From: Trichuris trichiura
Taxonomy: Eukaryota > Nematoda > Enoplea > Trichinellida > Trichuridae
Length of the DNA: 64,000 nt
NCBI GenBank assembly: GCA_037903355.1
Contig: JBAJFE010000061.1
Coordinates: 372,001 to 436,000 of the forward strand
Reading direction: 5' to 3'
Below, one piece after another: positions 40,398-51,054 of this stretch. The translations under genes were made by a program, and so were the position numbers. The notes under the pieces were generated by a model. It was not told the DNA's origin, did not search any database, and saw nothing but the letters and a program-made list of their open reading frames with translations. Position 1 is the first letter of the stretch, and every line of letters begins with the position of its first letter.

Positions 40398-42919
40398 TCA
40401 GGCAAACAAAGCCCGCTTTTCTCGACAATAGGCGGCACTGCGCATGAACCAAGTTTCCATCTAAAAATCATTAAATATTCCTGCAAATGAGCCAACTTAG
40501 AGCTCACCCAGTCTTCGTCGACGCAAAAAGCTTTTGCCAAACGATTCAAAGCAACTGCATCCAACTGCATATTCAAATCGATCGGATCGTCCGCGTCGTC
40601 CGAGTCGGAAGTGATCGATGTGCCGTCGTTTATTGAATCTAAAAAAAACATTTCATTTTGGAAAACAACCACGCGACATTTAACTAAAGCGCCAACCTTC
40701 TAGCGTCACTCCAAATTTTTCTTGCAAATAATTGCGTACCTGCAAGCCAAAGCAAAAAATAGCGTCCTTTGAACAAAGGTCAGACGCCTACGGATGCTTA
40801 CCACATTTTCCGGAGCGTCAAGACCCCAACAAAGATTTCTTATGCTATTTTCGGAAATTGGATTCTCTTCCTGCTCAACGAAATTGTCTATTGCTTCAAC
40901 TTGTTCGTCCGTTAACTCTGGAAAAGATTATAAAGTTTACGACGTCGCAACGCGCAGCTGCTGCAGAGCAAAGGGGTACTACGATGCTCGGAACGGATTA
41001 AAAACTAAGTTTGAAATAAGGAATTCAAATTATGCCGGAAAATGTTACCTGTCACAAGTAAAAAACATAAGGACGATAATAATTATTATTATTATTATAA
41101 TATAAATATAAATAATAATAAAAGCCTTAGTACCGAGGTACGAAGAATTTGCGCAGGAGTCAACGCTGCAGGCATACGGCATTTCATCGTCGGAGGACAA
41201 GCCAAACGACCCTACAAAACATAGACGACTCCTTCTGTTGAGATGACATCAAGCAAATGTAAATAACCTGAAATCTGAGGATCAACAGGAAAATGCATTT
41301 TTCCCGACTTCTCGCGTTTGTGAAACCAAGACATTACCTGCAAACATTTAAGTTGTACAGTAAGAGTTAGTTTACTAATGCATCAATAATTAGGTACCCG
41401 CTTCGTTGAAACCTGTAATTCGCTGGCCAACTTCGAGCATTCGGCAAACGACGGCAACCCAGCCTTGTTGTAGTAATGCAAAAATTCGGTCAACTGTATA
41501 GGCGAGAAGCGAGCAAACAGTTCGCCTAAAAAATGAGCGGAAAAAAAGTTTGAAATTTTACTACCCATCGCATGCTACGTATTGAGCAATTTACGTTAGG
41601 AAAAGTTTTGCAAAAGTGCGCGAATAATAAAAACAACAAGAACAATTATTTAGCAAATATGCGGCGAGCTAAAGTGACTTACGTTCACCCAAGTGGGCTC
41701 CAATTCCCAGTGCACTTTTGCGCAACCGATGGCGGCGATGGACGAACCAATTCGTTATCTAAACAATGCTTGACTTTTGTGACGAAATTTGACGAACGAA
41801 AAGTAACAGTTTTTGGGCTAACCTGACTTTCCGAAAGATTAAGCTCCTCGCAGAGAACAGCCTGTTCAGCAGCGCTAATGTATTTTTTCTTCTCAAAGGT
41901 CATAGCCAATCTGTCAAGTTGCCGCTTGGTCAGCAACTGTCTAAAACGCGTAATCAAACTTCAAAACAAAACATACTATCCTATTACTTGCTGCTGGAAA
42001 ACTTTTTCGAACTCGATGTGTTTGTGCTCGACGCAGGTGACGAAGCTGTTGAATATTTATTCGCTGAAGGCGGCGGATACGCTGAAGCGAAAAGTGGTTT
42101 CGCCTTCGAAAACTTTTCCCTGCTGACCAGACTACCTTTATCGGTCCCATGGAGCCCTATGAAGTTGTTACGAGCTCGGCGTTTTTCGTTGAACCAGCAG
42201 GATATCTGCAACAGCAACAGATGAAACTTTGATGCTTAACCACATTTATAGCAAGATATTAATAGGCTTTTAAGAGTAGTTTTGAATGTTTAAAAAATAG
42301 ACCTTGCTGAGATGTTGACCGACCAGCATGACGAAAGGAAAATCAAGGTATACGACGCAAGCTAAGTTTATATTCAAATGTTTTATTATGGAACCTGCAC
42401 ATCATTTACTTATATTCGATCCGTGACAACTTGGCACTCGCGTCTAAGAAGTAGCATGTTATAGTGAGGACTTTTAATCGATATCGTTTATGCGAGAGAT
42501 GATAGGAACTCATTTAAACTTCTACTTTAAGCGAAGGGCGTAAAACGTAATGAATAATACCCTCGTGCTTACCTACAGTATATTAACGCAGGTTTCGAAT
42601 AACGAAAAGTTTGATAAACTTGTATTCTACAAAATTCTGAAGTTTTCGCGAACTTGTGACCCGTACAGCACGCCGAAAATAATTTGAGTTTCGGGTCAAT
42701 AACAGCGCAAATGATTTAATCGAAGAGCACTACGGTTTTTTGTGCAAAAACAGCACTGTAAGGTGAACTGTTAAAAAGAAAGAAGTGTGCTCTACTTACA
42801 CGATGAATGCTGACGTGAAACTCTTCTGCCAAACTACGTTTCACATCCGTTGATGGGTACCTATTCACGGCAAATAGCCGAAGAAGCTTCTCTCTTTGAC
42901 TTGGACTGAATCGGTGCAT
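40398..42919 (-). CDS. Divergent multi-homeodomain protein, five homeodomain-like repeats
   Basis: Ten exons (42919-42800, 42205-41988, 41940-41823, 41758-41683, 41525-41398, 41337-41268, 40917-40802, 40739-40697, 40638-40508, 40460-40398) give 360 residues with all phases consistent. Five homeodomain-like repeats follow: HD1 (1-53, FSPSQREKLLRLF..WFNEKRRAR), HD2 (113-165, LLTKRQLDRLA..WFVHRRHRLRK), HD3 (178-232, FSPIQLTEFL..WFHKREKS), HD4 (244-295, ELTDEQVEAID..YLQEKFG) and partial HD5 (about 318-360, WFMRSAAYCREKR). Each is cut by a phase-0 intron exactly three residues before the helix-3 Trp (Tyr in HD4). Asn51, the usual base-contact residue, is absent in all five. A Ser-rich linker (about 75-112) follows HD1. 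It is likely a nuclear regulator, but with poor or altered DNA contacts. Nematodes are known to have odd multi-homeodomain genes (HOCHOB type, ceh-100); this may be of that kind. The ATG follows TTTTAAG/CA, so it may be trans-spliced. Confidence 0.82.
41085..41122. repeat. AT-rich trinucleotide microsatellite
   Basis: ATT/AAT runs within the intron between repeats 3 and 4 of the homeodomain gene. Confidence 0.7.
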
Positions 42920-44278
42920 TGCTTAAAAGCAACAGATTACTTAAAACCTTCCGTGTTACGAAGGATCGATCAACGAACGTACGTCTGTAACCACCTCCTT
43001 CCGTAAGCGATCGTAGAAGGGAGCCCCGATAGTTCTTCTAAACAAGCACAGGTGAACTTGACGCGTCCAAGAGGCAAATGACATTTGCAAAATTCCAGTA
43101 TAAGGCGCACCTTTGAGCGCAAGTTTCTCTTCACTTCTGTACTAGAGGCAGACTTGGCCGAAGACATTTTTCGACAACTGAAAACCGGTTACTGCAAAAT
43201 TTCTACCATCACATTTATGCCGCTAACTTTGAGAGGAAGTAGACAGAAATCGAACAGGATATACGCAAGCGTCGACCTGTCAGCCCGAACGTTCGACGAT
43301 TTCCAAACAAGTAATGCAGCCGTCAGACAAAATGACACTTAGGTAGGACCTACAGTAAAATCGTTATTGGTAAGTATTGTAATAAATGACTGTCGTTCAA
43401 TGCGACCCCAAATGAATTTTTCGAGCAAACCTTTTCTTTAAAGACAAAACAAAGCAAGTAATCGTTGGCCATGAGAAATCTATTTTGGCGGTTGAGGTAG
43501 ATAAATTATTTTTCAAACGTTTTCCAGCACAAAAGCTATCAGTTCATAAACGTCAGTTTAATTTTTTAAAAAATCTGCAATAAAAACAAACTGTCTCAGT
43601 GGAGTCGGCTTAGATATTGGTTTGATAACTTCTTCTATCCTGAATTCACTGATTGTTACAGTCATACCTTTCAGCGGTTGCAGAAAGAAGATGAATTACT
43701 GTATAAGTCAATGCATTTAAATTGTTTATGCTCAGGTTGTACTACATTGACGAGCCTAAGGAAAAGCGTTAAAACGTAATTTTTTATTCTTTCATTTTTC
43801 TTGTCATTTATTAAAACTGCTAAGCATTCAGGCTATTTCACTACTTCCGAACTTTACTTCGAAAAAGCTTGTATTCGAAAGTTGGCATTTCGCGTCGCAG
43901 TTTTCAGCTATATTTTAATACAGTATTTTTTCATTGCCTGACGAGCAAAAATAATGCGAACAAATCGTCCAAAGTGGACTGTTGCATTTATTTTTATGTT
44001 CATTATTATTTTCCTTGGCTGCACGCATTCATTTATCTTTAACTCCATATTTTAAATTTTCTTGACAGCTACTTAGCCTTTTCATTTTCTGTTTGTCAAA
44101 ACGTTCGAGATTGGTCTCCCATCGTATGACCTTGACTACGCTGTCACAACGTCAATAAAAACGGAATAAAACAGGTTTTGAGAGCGTCAACGAAACTAAA
44201 CAGTTAAGTGAGCAAGAATGAGCCACCTACGCGGAAATGTTTTCACAAAATAACGCAACGTTTTATTGCTACTCACCG
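42920..44278. other. Intergenic upstream of homeodomain gene
   Basis: Frames at 43167-42970 (minus) and 43085-43342 (plus) overlap each other and match nothing I know. No splice-supported upstream exon for the homeodomain gene was found. Confidence 0.4.
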
Positions 44279-45088
44279 GCATGTTCGCTAACTTTCTTTC
44301 GCATTCAATTTTTGCATTTACACAAGAACAAACACTTTTACGCACAAATCGTTTTAAAATCATTTTATAAAACATTTCTGCCTGACTATCATTCTGTCGT
44401 CTTCACGAATGAAATGCTTCCTAGGTTATCTCATATGACTGCATTGCAGATTGTAGATCGACGACATGGAACGACTTTGTAAATTTTCGAATTTTTAAAC
44501 GATTTCTTTCTTTTCTTATTTTTCTACAGTAAACTTTGAAATGCTACATTTTCCATTATGTGATGCTCAGGTAGCATTGTAGGAGTAATGGTTCATTTGC
44601 AACAGTTTTTGAACCATAACGAATGAAATCGCGTACCGCTGCTTGTTCAGACGTTACTTTTGTCCTTATCGGCACGTTCGCTAACTTTCTCTCATATTAA
44701 AGTTTTTGCATTTGCATAAGAACAAACACTTTACTCACAAACTCTTTTGAAATCACTTTATAAAACATGTTTGCCTGACTATCATTCTTTCTTCTTCGCG
44801 ATTGCAATGCTTTCTGATTTATGCAGCTGAAACACTACTAGCAGTTATCGCATATGACTGCATTGTCGATTGTAGATCGACAGTATAGAACGGTTTTGTA
44901 AATTTTTGAATTTTCAAACGACTTCTATATTTTCTTGGTTTTCCACAGTAAACTTTGAAATCCTACATTTTCCAATAGGTGATGGTCAGGTAGCATTGTA
45001 TCAGTAATAGTTCATTTGCAACGATTTTTGAATTATAACGAACGAAATAGCGTACTGCTACTTGTTCAGACGTTACTTTTGTTCTTAT
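44279..45088. repeat. Tandem duplication, period about 393 bp, two copies
   Basis: GTTCGCTAACTTTCT recurs at 44283 and 44676. The two copies stay alignable to GCTTGTTCAGACGTTACTTT (44641) and CTTGTTCAGACGTTACTTTT (about 45061). Point changes and a small insertion separate them. Neither copy has a convincing gene; the frame at 44237-44482 is broken in copy 2. Confidence 0.8.
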
Positions 45089-48000
45089 GGTTTAATAATC
45101 GATTGGAGCGGTAAATGTTGCAGCTCAACGAACGCGACAAGAGCACCTTCATTAGATAGACTAATGAATTGTCCTCAATTTTAAATCGTGTTAGGGTGCA
45201 ATTATTTATGCGCACAGCATTATCGGTTTTTTAAAAGAATTTGCATATGCAATAGTACGCATGAACGCCTGTAAGATAGATGCCTGTTTGAATATTCGCC
45301 CATTAGGCGCGAACGAGCATTCCTCAAGCTCAGGCAATAACAAGGCTAAGTTGCCCCTGCAATACCGCTCTTTTTTCAATCTGCCCATAATGCTGACAGC
45401 TCAAGCAATCAGTGCCGGTTCGCGGGTCATTAAAATCCGCTGAACAAATGTCAGATTAATAAAGCTTTTCGATTTGCGCGCAACGAGCTAAAGTAGTTCG
45501 GCTCACTAGTTTGAATTAGAGAATGAAAAAGTCATTTGTTATCTGCTAGATCAGTGTCGTTTGTTTTCATCGTTGCTCTTGTCAATTTTTAACGTTTGCT
45601 ATTGCAACAAGAGAGCGTAAGAAGTAGGAACGTTTGTTGCGCGCACTCTATACCGTTGTTAGAAGCTGAGCAAATCTCGAACAACGGAAAACTGCTTTTG
45701 TAGCTTCAGCATAGTCCCAATGACGTCATCGCGTATCAGTTACGTCACTGTCTAGTTAAGCAAGCGCGGAAGCTAATCGATAAATGGAAGATATTAAATT
45801 TTAAAATTGGTAGCCAAAGGTTGCTCTTTGAGCGTATTTAATTTAAAAGTTTCCTATTGTCATGCTTCAAAACGGCATTGTCTCCCTCCCAAGAGCTTTA
45901 GGTTTAAAAAACAAAATTCATTGCCCCTTTGACTTGAAGCTATTTTTAATTGAATTTCCTTTCGACACTGTAGCCGTAGCTACACTGTTAACACGCGAAT
46001 GGTAATACAAAAAGGGGAAGAAACTTTTAAGGGGAAAAAATGAATCTGTAGAAAGCTGTCTAGATTTAAAATAAACACCGTGACGAATATACTACTACGT
46101 TTTTCTTTGATGGTGGTCCGACAACGCGTCAGATGTTCATCCCAAAATTTTAAAACCTCTCAAACAAGCAAATATTGAACAAAACAAAAAACTTAGCAGT
46201 TGTTTTAACTTTCAAGATGTTCCCTCGCTGTAGCGCAATGATTAATTCAATAATTCATTCGTTAAAGTACGCAATGGAGAGTATAGTTTTCCGCAATGAC
46301 ATCAAAGCGTCGTTATCTAAGCGTGCGATAAACGCGCGCTTTTTACACGTCAAAAACAGCTGCTTCGATTAATCCAAAATGTCTTAAACTTTAGTCTGTT
46401 TATTTGCCAAATGTTTTTCACCATTGAATCTCGTTTTCAGTTGTTGCAATATGCGGCGCGAAACGCTTTCATGCATGTTCTCACGTTAGTAACGGCTATT
46501 TGAAAGCTGCGAAACCATTCAGCTATTGCGGCAAGCTGCTTGCAACAAAATAAACCGTTCTAATGTCACAATAATGTCGGTGTGAAGTGGTGAACATTTT
46601 TTACAAGTGATTTATTAGCGAAAATAACGTAGTTCTTGTATCCGCCAAAGTGACATGATTACTCTTTGAAATTCAAAGTCAACATTTCAACTTGCTTAGA
46701 AAAAAACTCTAATTCGCCGAAATAAATTTTCCCAATAGGAATAAGTTTAGCGTTCCGCAAATGCTTATTAGATCTTATGGGCGACATGGACAACATTGAG
46801 CATTACAAAGCGGCTCGCGCAAACGAAATATTTTGGTCGCCTTTTCTTCGTAACAAACTGAGATGAGCATATTCCAAATCGCCACTTTGTCTGTTTAAAA
46901 TTTTTATGCAAATTGGCCATGGAAAATAGCAAAAATTCAATCGTCCCCCTTTTCCAAGTGAGTTGGGTCTTTGAACAGCCTTTAACGCGGCGAAAGATTC
47001 GATTTCCGAACTTGAATTGCGCCCATCAGTTGTTTAGCATATTAAGCATGGCATAATGAGATTTTGGAGCTTATGCAAAATAGGCGTTTGCGTTAGATTT
47101 AAGCCGACTTGATTTCCCAATGCAGTTCTGCGCAAATAATTCTGACGCGGACAATTTTCAATAGTTAACGTACGTGCGCGGAAACGTGATCGGTCAGTTT
47201 CATCGATTTATGCAAATTTTGCGCTCTTTTTAACTTTCGTTGTTCCACTGATAACGGCTGTAAGAGGAAGCTCAAACTCTGACGAATGCACACCAGTTAA
47301 CCGCTCTTAAAAAGTATAGTTTTTTTAATTATTAATATTGTGAAAACAAACTGCTCCGTTACGCAATAATTACGGAGGAAATTTACGAGCTATAGAACCC
47401 TTATGATTCCAAATGAACGGTTAATTTCGTTTAACTGCTTAGAATATGCTAATTTTTTTATTAGCCAATAATAGTTGCATTTTCGCTCCAAGTTAATGGG
47501 CATACACAAAATGTTGATATCAATTTCTCCACGGCCATTGCCGCGTCAATATGTTATCGCATTCGCGCATTCCTGCAGCTTGCCTTTTCAGCTGTCGATT
47601 TTGCCTGAGCTCAAAACCCAGCGCCGATAGAGGGGTTCAAAAGGTGTATCGCCTTAAGCTAATGAGATGCGTAAGCTAGCGTTAAAACTTTGCTGGATGT
47701 GACTTTCTTATATCTTTCGGTTAAAAGATGGATTTGCAGAAAAGATAAACGCCGTAATATGCATGAAAACTTGCACATCATAAACTAGCACAGTACCGTA
47801 ATTCAAATTTTAAATAGATAAGCCGCTTACCTGAGCGAATGCATAGCGAGGGCGATTTGCATATCAGCGTGACGCTCATTGGAAAGTTGGCGTGCCTGTC
47901 GAGCAAAGCGTGTCCGGCAAGGTGGGGCAATTGCGCTGGCAGGTTTAGAATGGCAAAGCGAGTTGCCGTTGAAAGCTTTGCCACTGTTGAGTAATGACAG

Positions 48001-48569
48001 ACTGGCTTGGACATGCCACGGAGAATTCTCGTTTGTCCCAGTCTCTTGGCAAGGAAAGCGCATCGCTTCGATCATTCGCTAAGACAAAGAGTTGTTAGGG
48101 TTTTGCCTCAGCAGCGAGAATTGTGCTTTTCAACGTAGATATCGATCTCTGCGGATGCTCTCAGCTGAATCGCTTACGATATTATGCTTTTCCTGCTAAA
48201 AGGAGCTCTTTTGCCGATGACGCGCCAAAATCACTAATGAGGTGAACAATTGCTGCTCAATTTTCCAACTATTCCTTTCTACTGAACGTCGTCGTTTTTC
48301 AAAGCGCAAGCAGCTTGGCAACCCTGCCTGACCGTAATGTTGATGCTGTAAAAATTTTTCGCTGCCGCAGAGCACAGGATGGCGTTCGTTTCCTTGTCCG
48401 CAGCGTAGCCTTGTCGAGGTGAGACAAGCATTGACAGATGGCGTTGCTGCATCGTCAGCATTGACCAATTGGCAGCAGGTAGGGAGAAATCTTAGCCGAA
48501 CCGTCCTCCATGGGTGCTCACGGTAAAAGGACCAACTATGTGCCTTGTAGTCTTTGAAGACTGCAGAGC
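45089..48569. other. Intergenic with unresolved coding potential near 47830-48470
   Basis: 45.1-47.8 kb shows nothing. At 48082-47826 and 48468-48196 (minus), more than one frame is open and GC content rises, with a good donor (CTCAG/GTAAGC) at about 47830. I could not build a consistent gene on either strand. Confidence 0.35.
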
Positions 48570-48827
48570 ATGAATGAAACGTCCCTGAACGAGACTAGCA
48601 GGCCAACAAGCAGCAAGGAGATGGACCAAGAGTTCAGCAGAATAGAGTTAGGTGCTCGCGTGTTCAGCTGGATCACTGTTACCTTGTTTGGATTTTGCTT
48701 CATCGCCTTGCTACTGATCCACTGGCACAACATACCAAATTTGGGCAAAAAGAAAAGGTCGCTTTCGTCTCTACAGTCGATGAAAAAGCAACCGTGCCTC
48801 AAGGAATCACATTCGCCCGACGTCTAG
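48570..48827 (+). CDS. Possible small single-pass membrane protein
   Basis: 85 residues from an ATG at 48570. The N-terminus has two N-glycosylation sequons (NETS twice). A single hydrophobic segment (VFSWITVTLFGFCFIALLLI, about residues 31-50) precedes a basic stop-transfer patch (GKKKRS) and a polar tail. The layout is that of a type III or KCNE-like accessory subunit, but there is no clear sequence match, so the function is unknown. The minus strand over the same bases is also open, so coding is not certain. Confidence 0.4.
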   Translation: MNETSLNETSRPTSSKEMDQEFSRIELGARVFSWITVTLFGFCFIALLLIHWHNIPNLGKKKRSLSSLQSMKKQPCLKESHSPDV

Positions 48828-50664
48828 CTGACAATAGGCTTGCTGGCCTCGTCCGCTCATCCAGGTAATATCTAATGCTCTCCTGATCAATTTATTTTAG
48901 AAATAGTTTACAGCCGTTGCTGCTGGTGCTGACTGTTGCTCAAGACGACGGCCAATGGCGGGGTGCAATGAATCCGCAGAGGTAATGAGCTGCGCGATAT
49001 CTCCCTTCCACTGAGCAAGCTTTAGGTCTTCCTTTTCATCATTACTTCACAATGGCTGCATTTTGTATCGTGACGCTTGACAGCAGGCAATAAATTACTC
49101 AACTGACGCTTCAAAAATTTGCCTTCCTACATAAAACTCGACAATCTCCTCAATGGAGCATACATTAGACGAAAAATGGTTTCTAACTTAATCATTTGGT
49201 GAAGGATTCAATGCACTGCATTGAGAATAGGCTTAGCTAGAACGAAGGTGGTGTGTCTTTGCTGAAAGATCATATTTCTTTCCAGTCGTAACGATTGGCT
49301 TCATGGTGCCCTTTTCCGTCGTTTGCCCAATTTGCAAAATCTGAATAACTGTAGCTAGTCGCTGACGTTATTTGCATTTGATGCGCAGGCTTTCAAAAAT
49401 TTGAACGAACGCTCAAATGAGCGTTGCTGCATTTATTTGCATAATGGCCAGCCGTCTGCCAGTCAACTTGAGCTGACCTGCGGACTTAACAGCATTGATA
49501 TCCGTTGATTGTACGTCGCCAGCGTCGACTCCTTCGCTTAGCGTTCTCGTTGCATACACGAAGAGAGAGTGGTATGCAAAATGACCAAATGGAAGTTTCA
49601 AGCTTTCAACATTTTTAGACAGCACGCAATGCGAGTAACGCTTCTCTTTCATATTGCTTAGCCAATGTTCGTGTGAACTAAGCAAATCTGAAGCTACGTT
49701 GGCCACTAGTCTTTGGAGGGGAATCGCTCACGCTAGGTACGTTCCATTTCAGCTGCTAATGACTCATCCAGCATGAGATGCCTTTCTGGTAGACAATTCT
49801 TAGCTTATGGAAATGATCCGCGGCGGCATTCAGTTCTTGTTTCACCTCTTGGACGAACAGCATAGCCACACGGTGTACACGCGTTTTCAGGCAACAACTG
49901 CTCATCGTCCGCACTAAGGAAAAATTTTTTTTGCACTTTATCGATCATCACATTTCCATTTCGCCATTTCAATATTGGCCAAAGACACGCTGACGCCTCT
50001 AGCTGCTTTGAAAATCCTCCTGAAGCGCTTAGGAAGCGTAGGCAACGTTGCATAACGAGTCCGAATGAATTCTAGCAACGTCTAACTTGTACGGAAATTT
50101 TGCGCGGATTGTTGTCAATTGGTGTGCTACTGACAAGGGGCCAACGAAGGCGATCTGAAAAAAGTAAAGAAAAAGCAATTCGATACCTTTCGAATTATGC
50201 TCGGCGGCTGCGGATTCAAAATGCATTAAGGGACAACCGAGTGGCACAGCACTTGTGGGAGTCCGTCTTTTCGTACGTATTGGCCGCGTTAATCGATGCA
50301 CCGCCGGCAGACGCTCCATTGGTCCAATTGATCTTTTTAATATTTGAATTGTCTTTTTCTAGTCAAATAGCCTCCATTGCAAGGTCGCTAATACTTTCTA
50401 CGTGTCCGCTCGCGTTTTGCCGGTAAGACGACCAGTGCTGAAAGCGGCGGCGCTTTACTGGCAAAGGAGAAATTAAAAATAATGCCCCTCTAATTCTGGA
50501 CGATTTGGCAAAACCGTTTGGCAAAGTTGTAGATCAAACGGACCGCGCATCCGTCCATTTTTTTACTAGCCCAATGTTGGAGTCGCAGTAGTTCCGCAAA
50601 CGCAATGACAGTACGCCTCATAATTTCGCTGTTCAAACAGCAGCTATCGAAAAAAACTAGAAGC
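48828..50664. other. Unresolved coding potential on both strands
   Basis: Frames of 80-110 codons overlap on opposite strands (49706-49413 minus; 50053-49805 minus; 50319-50029 minus; 50100-50426 plus). A strong minus acceptor (TTTCTTTACTTTTTTCAG, about 50160) and a plus donor (TTGCCG/GTAAGA, 50421) suggest some real exon, but I could not choose. No domain is recognisable. Confidence 0.3.
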
Positions 50665-51054
50665 GACGCCGTCTTATCGCGAGTAGCATGCAAGAAGCAA
50701 TTAAAAATTTGCATAAACTTGAACATTCAAATTGGCGTCACTGACGCCGCCTTATCGCGAGTAGCAAGCAAGAAGCGATTAAAAATTTGCGTAAATTTGA
50801 ACATTCAAATTGGCGTCACTGACGCCGTCCTATCGCGAGTAGCAAGCAAGAAGCGATTAAAAATTTGCATAAATTTGAACATTCAAATTGGCGTCACTGA
50901 CGCCGTCTTATCGCGAGTAACAAGCAAGCAGCGATTAAAAATTTGCATAAATTTGAACATTCAAATTGGCGTCACTGACGCCGTCCTATCGCGAGTAGCA
51001 AGCAAGCAGCGATTAAAAATTTGCATAAATTTGAACATTCAAATTGACGCCACT
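50665..51054 (+). repeat. 78-bp minisatellite, five copies
   Basis: GACGCC begins units at 50665, 50743, 50821, 50899 and 50977. Each unit ends GGCGTCACT, so GACGCC..GGCGTC bracket it as an inverted pair. As 78 is a multiple of three, the array stays open and would encode a 26-residue repeat (start DAVLSRVASKKRLKI). It is probably not a true coding gene. Copies differ by only a few bases, which implies recent expansion. Confidence 0.9.

Noticed and set aside
50665..51054. CRISPR-like array
   Set aside because: Repeat units are contiguous with no unique spacers, and the contig is clearly eukaryotic.
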